Positions 45,102 to 53,857 of a stretch of 64,000 nucleotides of DNA are shown here, in pieces. The stretch comes from Leeuwenhoekiella palythoae. Its GTDB lineage: Bacteria; Bacteroidota; Bacteroidia; Flavobacteriales; Flavobacteriaceae. The position numbers and the translations under genes are program-made. Position 1 is the stretch's first letter; every line of letters starts with the position of its first letter. The DNA lies in the NCBI RefSeq assembly GCF_900130045.1, contig NZ_FQXT01000003.1, positions 62,001-126,000 on the forward strand, in the 5' to 3' direction. Below the pieces are notes generated by a model. That model searched no databases and was not told the DNA's origin. It saw only the letters and a list, made by a program, of their open reading frames with translations.

Positions 45102-45325
45102 TTGGGTGACTTTTATAATAGGGTAAAAGTATATAAAAAGTGGTTTATTAAATAATAATTAAATATTTAATTTATTATTTGTAGGAAAAAACTTTCAAAT
45201 ATAAAGTATTTATGCTTAAAATTTAATATTATTTGCTCTGCTTAATGATAGTTTGTTGTAAACCGTATAAATGACTCATACTGTTTTAAATGGCAAAATG
45301 CGTTAAACAAAAAGTAAATATAGAA

Positions 45326-46135
45326 TTACCACCAAGTAGCAAAAGCGTTCAAAACGCTATCCGACTTAAAAATCCAAAATTTGAATGAGCGGGATTGTGT
45401 CAATCGTATTTTAGCTGAATCAAAGAAATGATCAAATGATAAACGCTGAACAGATGTGGGAGCACCAACCCAATCATTCTTAGACGGAATATAGAAGGTT
45501 GTTTCTTCATCTTTTAATTGCAACAGCTGATCTAAATTGTAATAGTATCCGGCAATCAATTGATGCGATATCTCAAGGTGTTGCAGCTGCAACCCTAACG
45601 GAATGTAAACCTGAGCTTTAAAACTTAATTGTTGTTTTAATGAAGTAGGCAGGATATCTAAGGCGTGAAGCATTTTTTCAGTTTCTGGATGCTGTAGCAT
45701 CGGGAACTGATGTGTGCTTAATTTTTTAACCTTTTCTGTAAGCGCATCTTTTGCGTTTGGACCTATTAATCGTTCAATCCAGTTGCCTTCGAGTTCCGGG
45801 CGATAGAGGTAAAATTTGTAAACCATTTCTAAATGAATACGTAGACCGGTTTGATTTTCGATGATAAAATCGAGTTCGCCTAAGGTCAACTTGTTTGCTA
45901 TGACTTGTAGATTCTGAGCAAGAACCTTGTAACCACGGGCGGTAAGATACATCTGCATAAAATACTCCATACGCTGACCAAGTCGTATAGATTGAGGCAT
46001 TTCAAAATCTTCGGGTAATTCTAAATTAGCAGGTTTGAAATCAAAATTAGATACGCCTAAAATCTCTGAGGACAGATCGATTTGAGGCGTATCTATAAAT
46101 CCTTGAAATTGATGTTGCAGGTTAATATTAGTCAA
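45326..46135 (-). CDS. DUF1853 family protein
   Basis: A 269-residue protein with the family core GELDFIIENQTGLRIHLEMVYKFYL, resembling a PD-(D/E)xK nuclease fold (Asp and Glu in the LGELDFII...HLEMVYKF region). Function of the family is unknown. Start is uncertain: TTG at 46135 overlaps cysM by 8 bases, GTG at 46171 by 44. It is the third gene after cysE and cysM, an odd partner for cysteine synthesis. Confidence 0.75.
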   Translation of the reverse strand: MTNINLQHQFQGFIDTPQIDLSSEILGVSNFDFKPANLELPEDFEMPQSIRLGQRMEYFMQMYLTARGYKVLAQNLQVIANKLTLGELDFIIENQTGLRIHLEMVYKFYLYRPELEGNWIERLIGPNAKDALTEKVKKLSTHQFPMLQHPETEKMLHALDILPTSLKQQLSFKAQVYIPLGLQLQHLEISHQLIAGYYYNLDQLLQLKDEETTFYIPSKNDWVGAPTSVQRLSFDHFFDSAKIRLTQSRSFKFWIFKSDSVLNAFATWW

Positions 46136-47012
46136 ACAAATCTGATGATAAATAGCGGTCTCCGCGATCACAAATAATAGAAACTACAACGCCTTCTTCT
46201 AGTTGCTCACACAAGCGCAGTGCCGCAACTGTAGCGCCTCCGCTGCTCATTCCACTAAAAATACCTTCTTCCTTAGCTAATCTTTTAGCCATTGCGCGCG
46301 CATCTGCTTCGCTAACTTCAAGAACTTGATCCACTTTAGAGGCATCAAAGATTTTAGGTAAATATTCTTGCGGCCATTTGCGTATTCCGGGAATGCTGGA
46401 ATCATCGGTAGGTTGTACGCCTACAATTTGTACAGCACTATTTTGCTCTTTTAGATAAGTTGAAGTTCCCATAATCGTTCCCGTTGTACCCATAGAAGAT
46501 ACAAAATGCGTTACCTTACCTTGTGTATCATTCCAAATTTCCGGGCCGGTAGTTTTGTAATGCGCCTTCCAGTTGTCGGGATTAGAAAACTGGTTAAACA
46601 TAAAATAACCTTCTTCTTTTACTTTTGCTTCGGCGAAATCTCGAGCACCTTCAATACCGATATCTTTTGAAGTGAGAATGACCTTGGCACCATAAGCACG
46701 CATAGTTTGTACGCGTTCTTTAGTTGCATTTTCGGGCATTACAATTTCTAAATCCAGGCCATACATTGAGGCGATCATTGCTAAGGCAATACCTGTATTT
46801 CCGCTTGTAGCTTCGATCAACTTAGATTCTTTAGTGATTTCACCACGCTCCATAGCTGCGGTTATCATATTAAATGCTGCACGATCTTTGACGCTTCCTC
46901 CGGGATTTTGCCCTTCGAGCTTAAAAAGTAATTTTACCTTAGGGTTTTTCTGTAAAACCTTAGATTCAACAAGAGGCGTATTGCCTATAAGGCGTTCTAT
47001 AGAATAATTCAT
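46128..47012 (-). CDS. cysM: Cysteine synthase (O-acetylserine sulfhydrylase, CysM type)
   Basis: A 294-residue PLP enzyme that makes cysteine from O-acetylserine and sulfide. The PLP lysine is Lys42 in PGGSVKDRAAF; the substrate loop is EATSGNTGIAL and the phosphate clamp SSMGTTGTIMG. The length and SGMSSGGA motif suit CysM/CysK. It lies 22 bases after the serine acetyltransferase gene, so the operon encodes both steps. Confidence 0.93.
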   Translation of the reverse strand: MNYSIERLIGNTPLVESKVLQKNPKVKLLFKLEGQNPGGSVKDRAAFNMITAAMERGEITKESKLIEATSGNTGIALAMIASMYGLDLEIVMPENATKERVQTMRAYGAKVILTSKDIGIEGARDFAEAKVKEEGYFMFNQFSNPDNWKAHYKTTGPEIWNDTQGKVTHFVSSMGTTGTIMGTSTYLKEQNSAVQIVGVQPTDDSSIPGIRKWPQEYLPKIFDASKVDQVLEVSEADARAMAKRLAKEEGIFSGMSSGGATVAALRLCEQLEEGVVVSIICDRGDRYLSSDLFD

Positions 47013-47034
47013 GAATTGTTTTTTTAAATACCCG

Positions 47035-47832
47035 CTATTCTTTTTTCTCCAGTTCTCTGATCAAGATTTCGGGTTTATGCGAAACTAAAGAGTAGGGCGG
47101 GACCGATTTGGTTAACCACACATTACCGCCAATGATACTATTGGCTCCAATGACAGTATCACCACCTAAAATGGTGGCATTGGCATAGATGGTCACGTTG
47201 TCCTCAATGGTAGGGTGCCTTTTTACAGCGCTCAGATCTTTAGCAACACTCAGTGCGCCTAGCGTAACCCCTTGATAAAGTTTTACGTGATCTTTGATAA
47301 CTGCCGTTTCTCCAATTACAATTCCGGTGGCGTGATCCATAAAAAAGTACTCTCCAATAACTGCTCCCGGATTGATATCAACACCGGTGATGTGATGCGC
47401 ATATTCTGTCATTAAACGCGGTACAATAGGAAATCCCTTTTGGTGAAGTGCATGACTTAAGCGGTAAATAGCTATCGCGTGAAAACCGGGATAGGCCAGA
47501 TATACTTCTTCAATACTCGTCGCTGCAGGATCGTTTTCAAAAATAGCTTCGGCATCAAGATTTAGTTTTCGCAAAATCTCAGGTAGCTGGGCCACATAAT
47601 CGTCCCAAACCTTGCTGCATTTCTTATCGATTTCCCAGCAGGCAAGCTCAACTAGATTCTCAAACAAGCGTTCTAATCGATCTAAATCTTCATCAAGATC
47701 ATTAGGAAAGTTGAATAAGGTTGCAAAAAGCTCTTTAGTAAAACGATGTGTATCTGTTTTTAATTTGAAATTAAGATTGGCGTTTTGCTTATGAGCGCGT
47801 ATCTGACTTATGATGTTCTCTTTATTGATCAT
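47035..47832 (-). CDS. cysE: Serine O-acetyltransferase
   Basis: A 265-residue enzyme. The helical N-terminal region (about 1-120) is followed by a hexapeptide-repeat beta helix with DINPGAVIGEYFFMDHATGIV, GETAVIKDHVKLYQGVT and NATILGGDTVIGANSIIGG. It acetylates serine to O-acetylserine, the substrate of cysM downstream. Its -7 box is TACATTTG on the minus strand. Confidence 0.93.
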   Translation of the reverse strand: MINKENIISQIRAHKQNANLNFKLKTDTHRFTKELFATLFNFPNDLDEDLDRLERLFENLVELACWEIDKKCSKVWDDYVAQLPEILRKLNLDAEAIFENDPAATSIEEVYLAYPGFHAIAIYRLSHALHQKGFPIVPRLMTEYAHHITGVDINPGAVIGEYFFMDHATGIVIGETAVIKDHVKLYQGVTLGALSVAKDLSAVKRHPTIEDNVTIYANATILGGDTVIGANSIIGGNVWLTKSVPPYSLVSHKPEILIRELEKKE

Positions 47833-47849
47833 AGGCTATTTAATTCATT

Positions 47850-47857
47850 CAAATGTA
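47850..47857 (-). promoter_or_regulatory. Promoter -7 box for the cysE operon
   Basis: CAAATGTA on the plus strand is TACATTTG on the minus strand, 18 bases before the cysE ATG, with a TTG about 16 bases further upstream. Confidence 0.6.
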
Positions 47858-47899
47858 TTGAAATGTATTTGCACAACGTCTGGAATGATAGTAAAATTC

Positions 47900-47907
47900 T
47901 ATTTTTG
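47900..47907 (+). promoter_or_regulatory. Promoter -7 box for truA-like gene
   Basis: TATTTTTG matches TAnnTTTG and ends only 5 bases before the ATG at 47912, so the mRNA would be leaderless or nearly so. Confidence 0.55.
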
Positions 47908-47911
47908 GGCT

Positions 47912-48700
47912 ATGTTTAAAAAAGAATTCTTCTACCTTTTTAAAATTCAGTATCTCGGTTTTAGATATCACGGTTGGCAAAAGCAACCAGATCTGCTTAC
48001 CGTAGAACGTATGATGCAACGTACATTAAAATATGTATTGGGTCGTAATAACTTTAAATTCATTGCAGCTGGTCGGACAGATGCTAAAGTTTCGGTTAAT
48101 GCAACCTATGTAGAACTCATACTTCAAGACGAACCCTTAGCGGTCAATGATTTTTTTAAAGTCTTCAATGACAACCTTCCGCAGGATATTCGGCTTTTAG
48201 AAGTGATAGAAAAGCCTAAACAAACTAACATCATTCAAGCTCCCAAACTCAAAGAGTATATTTATCTATTTTCTTTTGGCGAAAAAAATCATCCGTTCTG
48301 CGCACCGTATATGGTAAATGTAAAAGGAGCGCTTGATATTTCTCTCATGCAGCGCGGTGCAAGCCTAATGCAGGGAACGCACGATTATCGAAATTATGCT
48401 TACAAGGCTACCGCCGAAACGCAAACGCTTATGACGATTGAATCTTCAGTTATTGAAGAAAATACTTTGTACACAGCTAGTTTTTTTCCGAAGCATTCCT
48501 ATGTGTTCAAAGTTGTGGGTGCCGGTTTTAAGCGACATCAGGTGCGCTTAATGATGGGCGCGCTTTTTGATCTAGGAAGCGGAATTCTTTCCTGGGAGGC
48601 TTTTGAGAAGAGTCTAGACGGAAGCATCTCTTATAAACTTACACACATCGCTCAAGCATCTGGTCTTATCCTGCAAGAGATCAATCTTGAGGAACATTGA
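47912..48700 (+). CDS. TruA-like tRNA pseudouridine synthase
   Basis: A 262-residue protein with TruA features: FKIQYLGFRYHGWQKQP near the start and the catalytic Asp57 in GRTDAKVSVNATYV. Standard TruA has GRTDAGVHA, so the GVHA part is replaced by KVSV. A FLFRVVGxGFxRxxVR-type segment appears as FKVVGAGFKRHQVRLMMG. It probably modifies a uridine in tRNA, but the site is uncertain; a second, canonical TruA may exist elsewhere. The start at 47912 fits both family and promoter. Confidence 0.8.
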   Translation: MFKKEFFYLFKIQYLGFRYHGWQKQPDLLTVERMMQRTLKYVLGRNNFKFIAAGRTDAKVSVNATYVELILQDEPLAVNDFFKVFNDNLPQDIRLLEVIEKPKQTNIIQAPKLKEYIYLFSFGEKNHPFCAPYMVNVKGALDISLMQRGASLMQGTHDYRNYAYKATAETQTLMTIESSVIEENTLYTASFFPKHSYVFKVVGAGFKRHQVRLMMGALFDLGSGILSWEAFEKSLDGSISYKLTHIAQASGLILQEINLEEH

Positions 48701-48796
48701 CTTAATTTAAGTTAAATCTGCCAGAGCTTAACAAAGCTTAACCCTTATGAATAAAGCTTTAACCCGGTCTTAACCCGGCAGCGCATACCTGCTGGC

Positions 48797-48804
48797 TATC
48801 TTTG
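48797..48804 (+). promoter_or_regulatory. Promoter -7 box for the PfpI-family gene
   Basis: TATCTTTG matches TAnnTTTG; four TTAAC-type repeats lie upstream (48727-48777). Confidence 0.55.
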
Positions 48805-48843
48805 TAAGTGAATTGATTTTATAACCAACAAAAACAATATACT

Positions 48844-49389
48844 ATGAAAAAGGTAGCAATTTTAGCAACTAACGGATTTGAAGAAAGTGAATTAACTTCT
48901 CCATTAGAAGCAATGAAAAAAGAAGGCTTTCAAGTTGATATTGTAAGCGAAAAAAAAGGAACAATTAAAGCGTGGGCAGAAACCGACTGGGGGAAAGATT
49001 ATGATGTTGATAAGACCTTAGACGAAGTTTCAGCAAAAGATTATAATGCTTTAGTATTGCCGGGTGGAGTGATTAATCCGGATCAGCTGAGAAGAAATGA
49101 AAATGCGCTTGTATTTATTAGAGATTTCTTTAAACAGCATAAACCTGTGGCTGCAATTTGCCACGCACCTCAATTATTGATCAGCGCTGATGTAGTCGAA
49201 GGAAGAACGTTAACTTCATTCTCATCAATCAAAAAAGATCTGGAAAACGCAGGTGCACTGTGGGTAGATAAAGAAGTTGTGGTAGACGAAGCGTTAGTAA
49301 CTAGTAGAAACCCTAACGATTTACCGGCATTTAATGCTAAAGTAATTGAGGAAATTAATGAAGGTAAGCACGACTTACAACACGCATAA
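48844..49389 (+). CDS. DJ-1/PfpI family protein (type 1 amidotransferase fold)
   Basis: A 181-residue protein with the DJ-1/PfpI nucleophile elbow AAICHAP (Cys106, His107) and the conserved Glu in NGFEESEL. Close relatives (YhbO, PfpI) are stress-linked, with proposed deglycase, glyoxalase or chaperone activities that are disputed. Cytoplasmic. TTAAC repeats upstream suggest regulation. A terminator follows. Confidence 0.88.
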   Translation: MKKVAILATNGFEESELTSPLEAMKKEGFQVDIVSEKKGTIKAWAETDWGKDYDVDKTLDEVSAKDYNALVLPGGVINPDQLRRNENALVFIRDFFKQHKPVAAICHAPQLLISADVVEGRTLTSFSSIKKDLENAGALWVDKEVVVDEALVTSRNPNDLPAFNAKVIEEINEGKHDLQHA

Positions 49390-49418
49390 GTTGACCTTGA
49401 TTTCTAGATAATCAGATT

Positions 49419-49447
49419 TTAAAAGTCCGTCGTATGGCGGACTTTTT
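49419..49447 (+). terminator. Terminator after the PfpI-family gene
   Basis: Stem AGTCCG/CGGACT around TCGTATGG, followed by TTTTT. Confidence 0.8.
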
Positions 49448-49475
49448 CTATTTTTAACCTACTAAATTGTAATGG

Positions 49476-50582
49476 ATGTCAAAGAGAATAAAGATTAAGA
49501 AGCCGAGAATCCCTAAAATTCCAAAAATAAAGCTGGCGCACAAGAAGATACAAAACGATGTGCCCGGAACACTTACCTATACGGGTAGTAAGGAACAGAA
49601 GCACGTGACGGTTGAGCTTATTGATTATTCTCCTTCTACACATAAAAATATCACGGTTGATGATGTTTCGCAGGCATTCAATAAAAAGCATCCGGAAGAA
49701 ATTAGCTGGATCAATGTCAATGGGCTGAGCGATATTGATCAAATAGAAAAACTGGGGGATCACTATAAATTGCATCCGCTTATATTAGAAGATATCGTAG
49801 ATACCAGCCAACGGCCCAAGATTGATGAGTACCCAGATTATTTATTTATTGTGTTTAAAATGCTCTATTATAACAGTGAGGGTGTTTTTATGAATGAACA
49901 CATTAGTCTTGTTTTGGGCGAAAATTACCTGATCACATTTCAAGAAGCTGACGGGGATGTGTTTGACTCGTTGCGACAGCGCATCGCCAATGCCAAAGGG
50001 CGAGTGCGCAATGCAGGTGCAGACTATTTGATGTTTGCTATTATGGATGCGGTAGTGGATCACTATTTCACTTTAATTGAAACGATGAGCGATCGCATAG
50101 AATCGTTAGAAGATATTTTATTTTCTAATGCTGCAGATCAAGATATCACACAAGATATTCAAGAGTTGAAGCGGGAGGTTTTGCGTTTGCGAAAAGCTGT
50201 CTTTCCGTTTAGAGAAGTGGTCAACAGGTTGGAAAAGATAGACAGTCAGCTTATTGATGAACGCACGATTACGTACATACGCGACTTGTATGATCACGTG
50301 ACACAAGTGACTGATAGTATTGATATTTATCGAGAAATGACCTGGGGCCTGATGGATATGTATATGACCACCATAAGCAACAAGATGAACGAGGTGATGA
50401 AAGTATTGACTATTATGGCCAGTATTTTTATTCCGCTTACGTTTATGGCAGGTATTTATGGGATGAATTTTGAATATATCCCCGAGTTGCATCTAAAATA
50501 CGGGTACTATTATTTATGGGCAGCAATGATCCTTGTGTTTTTAGGATTGCTGTACTATTTCAAACGGAAAAAATGGCTGTAA
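49476..50582 (+). CDS. corA: CorA-type magnesium/cobalt transporter
   Basis: A 368-residue protein with a large N-terminal cytoplasmic alpha/beta domain and two C-terminal transmembrane helices. The universal GMN motif is in AGIYGMNFEYIP at the end of the first helix. It forms a pentameric Mg2+ channel. A basic repeat (KIKKPRIPKIPKIKL) precedes the family start. Single gene after a terminator. Confidence 0.92.
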   Translation: MSKRIKIKKPRIPKIPKIKLAHKKIQNDVPGTLTYTGSKEQKHVTVELIDYSPSTHKNITVDDVSQAFNKKHPEEISWINVNGLSDIDQIEKLGDHYKLHPLILEDIVDTSQRPKIDEYPDYLFIVFKMLYYNSEGVFMNEHISLVLGENYLITFQEADGDVFDSLRQRIANAKGRVRNAGADYLMFAIMDAVVDHYFTLIETMSDRIESLEDILFSNAADQDITQDIQELKREVLRLRKAVFPFREVVNRLEKIDSQLIDERTITYIRDLYDHVTQVTDSIDIYREMTWGLMDMYMTTISNKMNEVMKVLTIMASIFIPLTFMAGIYGMNFEYIPELHLKYGYYYLWAAMILVFLGLLYYFKRKKWL

Positions 50583-50591
50583 GTAACCATT

Positions 50592-51026
50592 TTAATTCTT
50601 TAAAAAGCCTTGTTTAAGGCTGCGTTTACTGAAGAAATAAAGGTAGACTGCAATAAAGATCACGATCAGAGGCATCAGTAAACCTTGTACCATTCCGTAG
50701 ACTTCAATCGCCGGCGTTGCAAAAAAGGAATATCCCATTTGAATCAGAACCCCCACCAAAGAAATCAAAAACAAGGTGACTGCAGAAGTTCTGCGCAGTA
50801 ATAAAAGCAAGCTTCCTATAAAACCGGTAATCGTCGCAATAGCAAAAATTCCCTTAAGCCATTGCGGTGTGCTTTGAATAAGTTCGGCTTGATCTGCTGG
50901 TAATTCAGCAAGAGCAGCACTACTAACAAAGGTCTGACCCATAAAGGCAAAAACGCCCATTAAATTCCAAATAATTGCTAAAGTGGTGATTATCCAAAAC
51001 GTACGATTAGGTTTACTTGAAGTCAT
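50592..51026 (-). CDS. Four-helix membrane protein of unknown function
   Basis: A 144-residue membrane protein with four predicted helices (about 11-30, 60-78, 82-101, 110-130) and a polar first loop. No recognised motif. It is convergent with corA, 9 bases away. An imperfect -7 box (CATTTTTG) is found upstream. It resembles other small Bacteroidetes membrane proteins of no known role. Confidence 0.72.
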   Translation of the reverse strand: MTSSKPNRTFWIITTLAIIWNLMGVFAFMGQTFVSSAALAELPADQAELIQSTPQWLKGIFAIATITGFIGSLLLLLRRTSAVTLFLISLVGVLIQMGYSFFATPAIEVYGMVQGLLMPLIVIFIAVYLYFFSKRSLKQGFLKN

Positions 51027-51166
51027 AATTGGTTAATTTTAAATTTCAAAAATGATCGGGTATCGGGTATAAAATTTCGATAATCTAAAGTAATAATTTT
51101 TTAGAAAGTTCGACTTTTAGACCTGTAATCTAGATTAATTCTAACTGCATTGTAAAAGCTATTTTA

Positions 51167-51844
51167 ATGTCAACTAAACTCCCCGCAGCCTATTTTCCGT
51201 TTTTAAACGAACTTAAAGAAAACAACCATAAAGAGTGGATGGATGCGCATAAGGATGAATATAAAATCCTTGAAAAACAGTTCAAGCAATTTTGTGAAGA
51301 CACCAAGAGTCAGTTGAACAATTTTGAAGAGATTGAGCGCGCAAAAGTATTTAGGATCAACAGAGATATACGTTTTAGCAAGAATAAAAATCCGTATAAA
51401 ACCAACAGAGGAGCTATTTTTTCTAGATCTGGCGTGCAGCGAAGAGGTAGTTTTTATTTTCAGATGGCGCCCGGTGCCAGTTTTGCCGGAGGTGGTTTCT
51501 TTAAGCCAGAATCGGCTGATTTGCTTAGAATACGCAAGGAGTTTGAGTTTGACGCAGACCCCATACGATCTATTTTAAATCAAAAAGAATTTAAGTCGGT
51601 CTACGGCGGATTTAATACTGAAAGTCAGGTAAAAACAGCTCCAAAAGGTTTTAGCAAAGACGACCCTAATATTGATCTGATCAAGAATAAAAACTTTTTT
51701 GTCACGCACCAATACACAGATGCCGAAGTCCTCGCAGAAGATTTTCAGCAAACCTTATTACAACACTTTAAGCTGTTGTTGCCGTTTTTTGATTATATGA
51801 GCGAAGTTTTGACAACAGATTTAAACGGAGAATCTATTCTCTAG
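51167..51844 (+). CDS. DUF2461 family protein
   Basis: A 225-residue protein with family marks NNHKEWMDAHKDEY near the N terminus, RDIRFSKNKNPYKTNRGA and GGGFFKPES. The family is widespread and its function is not known. It is a single gene between two unrelated genes. Confidence 0.88.
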   Translation: MSTKLPAAYFPFLNELKENNHKEWMDAHKDEYKILEKQFKQFCEDTKSQLNNFEEIERAKVFRINRDIRFSKNKNPYKTNRGAIFSRSGVQRRGSFYFQMAPGASFAGGGFFKPESADLLRIRKEFEFDADPIRSILNQKEFKSVYGGFNTESQVKTAPKGFSKDDPNIDLIKNKNFFVTHQYTDAEVLAEDFQQTLLQHFKLLLPFFDYMSEVLTTDLNGESIL

Positions 51845-51961
51845 CTTTCAAAGAGTTAGCTTTTTGATCCAGATTCTTAAAAACTTTGTTAATTAAAATG
51901 ACTTTTGAGGCTTTAAAAAACCTCTGTGAAATGCTATATTAGCGGACATCCCTTTTATTTT

Positions 51962-53818
51962 ATGGCTGAAGAAACAAAATACACCGAGGACAATATTAGA
52001 TCCCTTGACTGGAAAGAACATATACGTATGCGTCCGGGGATGTACATCGGGAAACTGGGCGATGGATCTAGTGCAGACGATGGAATTTACATTCTTTTAA
52101 AAGAGGTTTTAGACAACTCAATTGATGAGTTTGTAATGGGCTCCGGTAAAACCATTGAAGTTAGTATTCAAGGAACACGCGTGATCATTCGTGATTATGG
52201 CCGTGGGATCCCGCTAGGGAAGGTGGTTGATGTGGTTTCAAAAATGAATACCGGTGGTAAGTATGATTCTCGTGCCTTTAAAAAATCGGTGGGATTAAAT
52301 GGTGTAGGTACCAAAGCGGTAAATGCACTTTCTGAATATTTTAGAGTAGAATCTACCCGTGACGGGCAATCTGCTTCCGCAGAATTTGAACGCGGTACTT
52401 TAAAAGATCAAGAGTTTCTGGAAGAAACCTCACGCCGCAAGGGTACTAAAGTGACTTTTGTGCCGGATGATACCATTTTTAAGAATTACAAATTTAGAAA
52501 TGAGTATGTTTCGCGAATGCTTAAAAACTATGTTTACCTCAATCCGGGATTGACCATAGTTTTTAATGGGGAAAAATTCTATTCAGAAAATGGACTGAAA
52601 GATCTTTTGGGCGACCGTATCGCCGAGAATGATGTGCTGTATCCAATTATTCACTTACGCGGTGACGATATTGAAGTAGCGCTTACCCACAGCCGCACGC
52701 AGTATTCTGAAGAATATCACTCGTTTGTGAATGGTCAGAATACCACACAAGGAGGTACGCATCAGGCGGCTTTTAGAGAAGCCGTGGTTAAGACTATACG
52801 TGAGTTTTACAATAAAAATTATGATGCTTCAGATATACGTAAGTCTATTGTTTCGGCAATAAGTATTAAAGTCATGGAGCCGGTTTTTGAGTCACAGACC
52901 AAAACCAAATTAGGTTCTACTGATATGGGAGGAGATTTGCCTACGGTACGTACCTATGTCAATGACTTTCTCAAGACCAAACTGGATAACTATCTGCATA
53001 AAAACCCGGAAACCGCCGAAAAACTTCAGCGCAAAATTCTACAGGCAGAGCGGGAGCGTACCGAGCTAAGCGGAATTAGAAAACTGGCAAAAGAGCGTGC
53101 TAAAAAGGCAAGCTTACACAACAAAAAACTAAGAGATTGCCGCGTACATTTAACAGACAGTAAGAAGGAGCGCAATCTGGAGAGCACATTATTTATAACC
53201 GAGGGAGATTCGGCATCAGGGTCTATTACAAAATCCCGAGATGTAAATACCCAGGCGGTTTTTAGTTTACGAGGTAAACCGCTCAACTCGTACAATATGA
53301 GTAAGAAGATTGTATATGAGAATGAAGAATTCAATCTCTTGCAATCTGCTTTAAATATTGAAGAATCTATGGAAGATTTGCGTTACAACAACATTGTGAT
53401 CGCAACTGATGCCGATGTTGATGGAATGCACATTAGATTATTGCTTATAACGTTCTTTTTGCAATTTTTCCCTGAGCTTATCAAAGAGGGACATTTATAT
53501 ATTTTAGAAACGCCACTCTTTAGAGTACGTAATAAGAAAAAAACAATTTACTGTTATAGCGAGCAGGAGCGTCGTGATGCAATTGAAGAATTAAGCGGAA
53601 AACCAGAGATCACTCGATTTAAAGGTTTAGGTGAAATTTCTCCAGACGAGTTCAAACACTTTATTGGTGACAGTATCCGTTTAGCGCCAATTATGCTTGA
53701 CGAAGCGATGTCTATTGAAGAAATTTTACAGTTCTATATGGGCAAAAACACGCCAGACCGCCAGAAGTTTATTATTAATAATCTTAAGGTGGAGTTAGAT
53801 CCTGTATTAGAAAATTAG
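51962..53818 (+). CDS. parE: DNA topoisomerase IV subunit B
   Basis: A 618-residue ATPase subunit: GHKL domain with [19 protein letters not shown] and [15 protein letters not shown], then TOPRIM domain with [11 protein letters not shown] and [10 protein letters not shown]. With ParC it decatenates daughter chromosomes. The ATG at 51962 is chosen because the family starts with MAEE-like; an upstream frame extension (from 51926) lacks similarity. It lies 39 bases upstream of parC. Confidence 0.92.
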   Translation: MAEETKYTEDNIRSLDWKEHIRMRPGMYIGKLGDGSSADDGIYILLKEVLDNSIDEFVMGSGKTIEVSIQGTRVIIRDYGRGIPLGKVVDVVSKMNTGGKYDSRAFKKSVGLNGVGTKAVNALSEYFRVESTRDGQSASAEFERGTLKDQEFLEETSRRKGTKVTFVPDDTIFKNYKFRNEYVSRMLKNYVYLNPGLTIVFNGEKFYSENGLKDLLGDRIAENDVLYPIIHLRGDDIEVALTHSRTQYSEEYHSFVNGQNTTQGGTHQAAFREAVVKTIREFYNKNYDASDIRKSIVSAISIKVMEPVFESQTKTKLGSTDMGGDLPTVRTYVNDFLKTKLDNYLHKNPETAEKLQRKILQAERERTELSGIRKLAKERAKKASLHNKKLRDCRVHLTDSKKERNLESTLFITEGDSASGSITKSRDVNTQAVFSLRGKPLNSYNMSKKIVYENEEFNLLQSALNIEESMEDLRYNNIVIATDADVDGMHIRLLLITFFLQFFPELIKEGHLYILETPLFRVRNKKKTIYCYSEQERRDAIEELSGKPEITRFKGLGEISPDEFKHFIGDSIRLAPIMLDEAMSIEEILQFYMGKNTPDRQKFIINNLKVELDPVLEN

Positions 53819-53857
53819 AATAAGAATCTCCATTTATCTTTTTGAGATAAAGAAACT

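Noticed and set aside
45102-45325. Possible small gene or RNA in the AT-rich gap upstream of the paralogue operon
   Set aside because: No frame with a credible start and no stable stem was seen; only a near -7 box.
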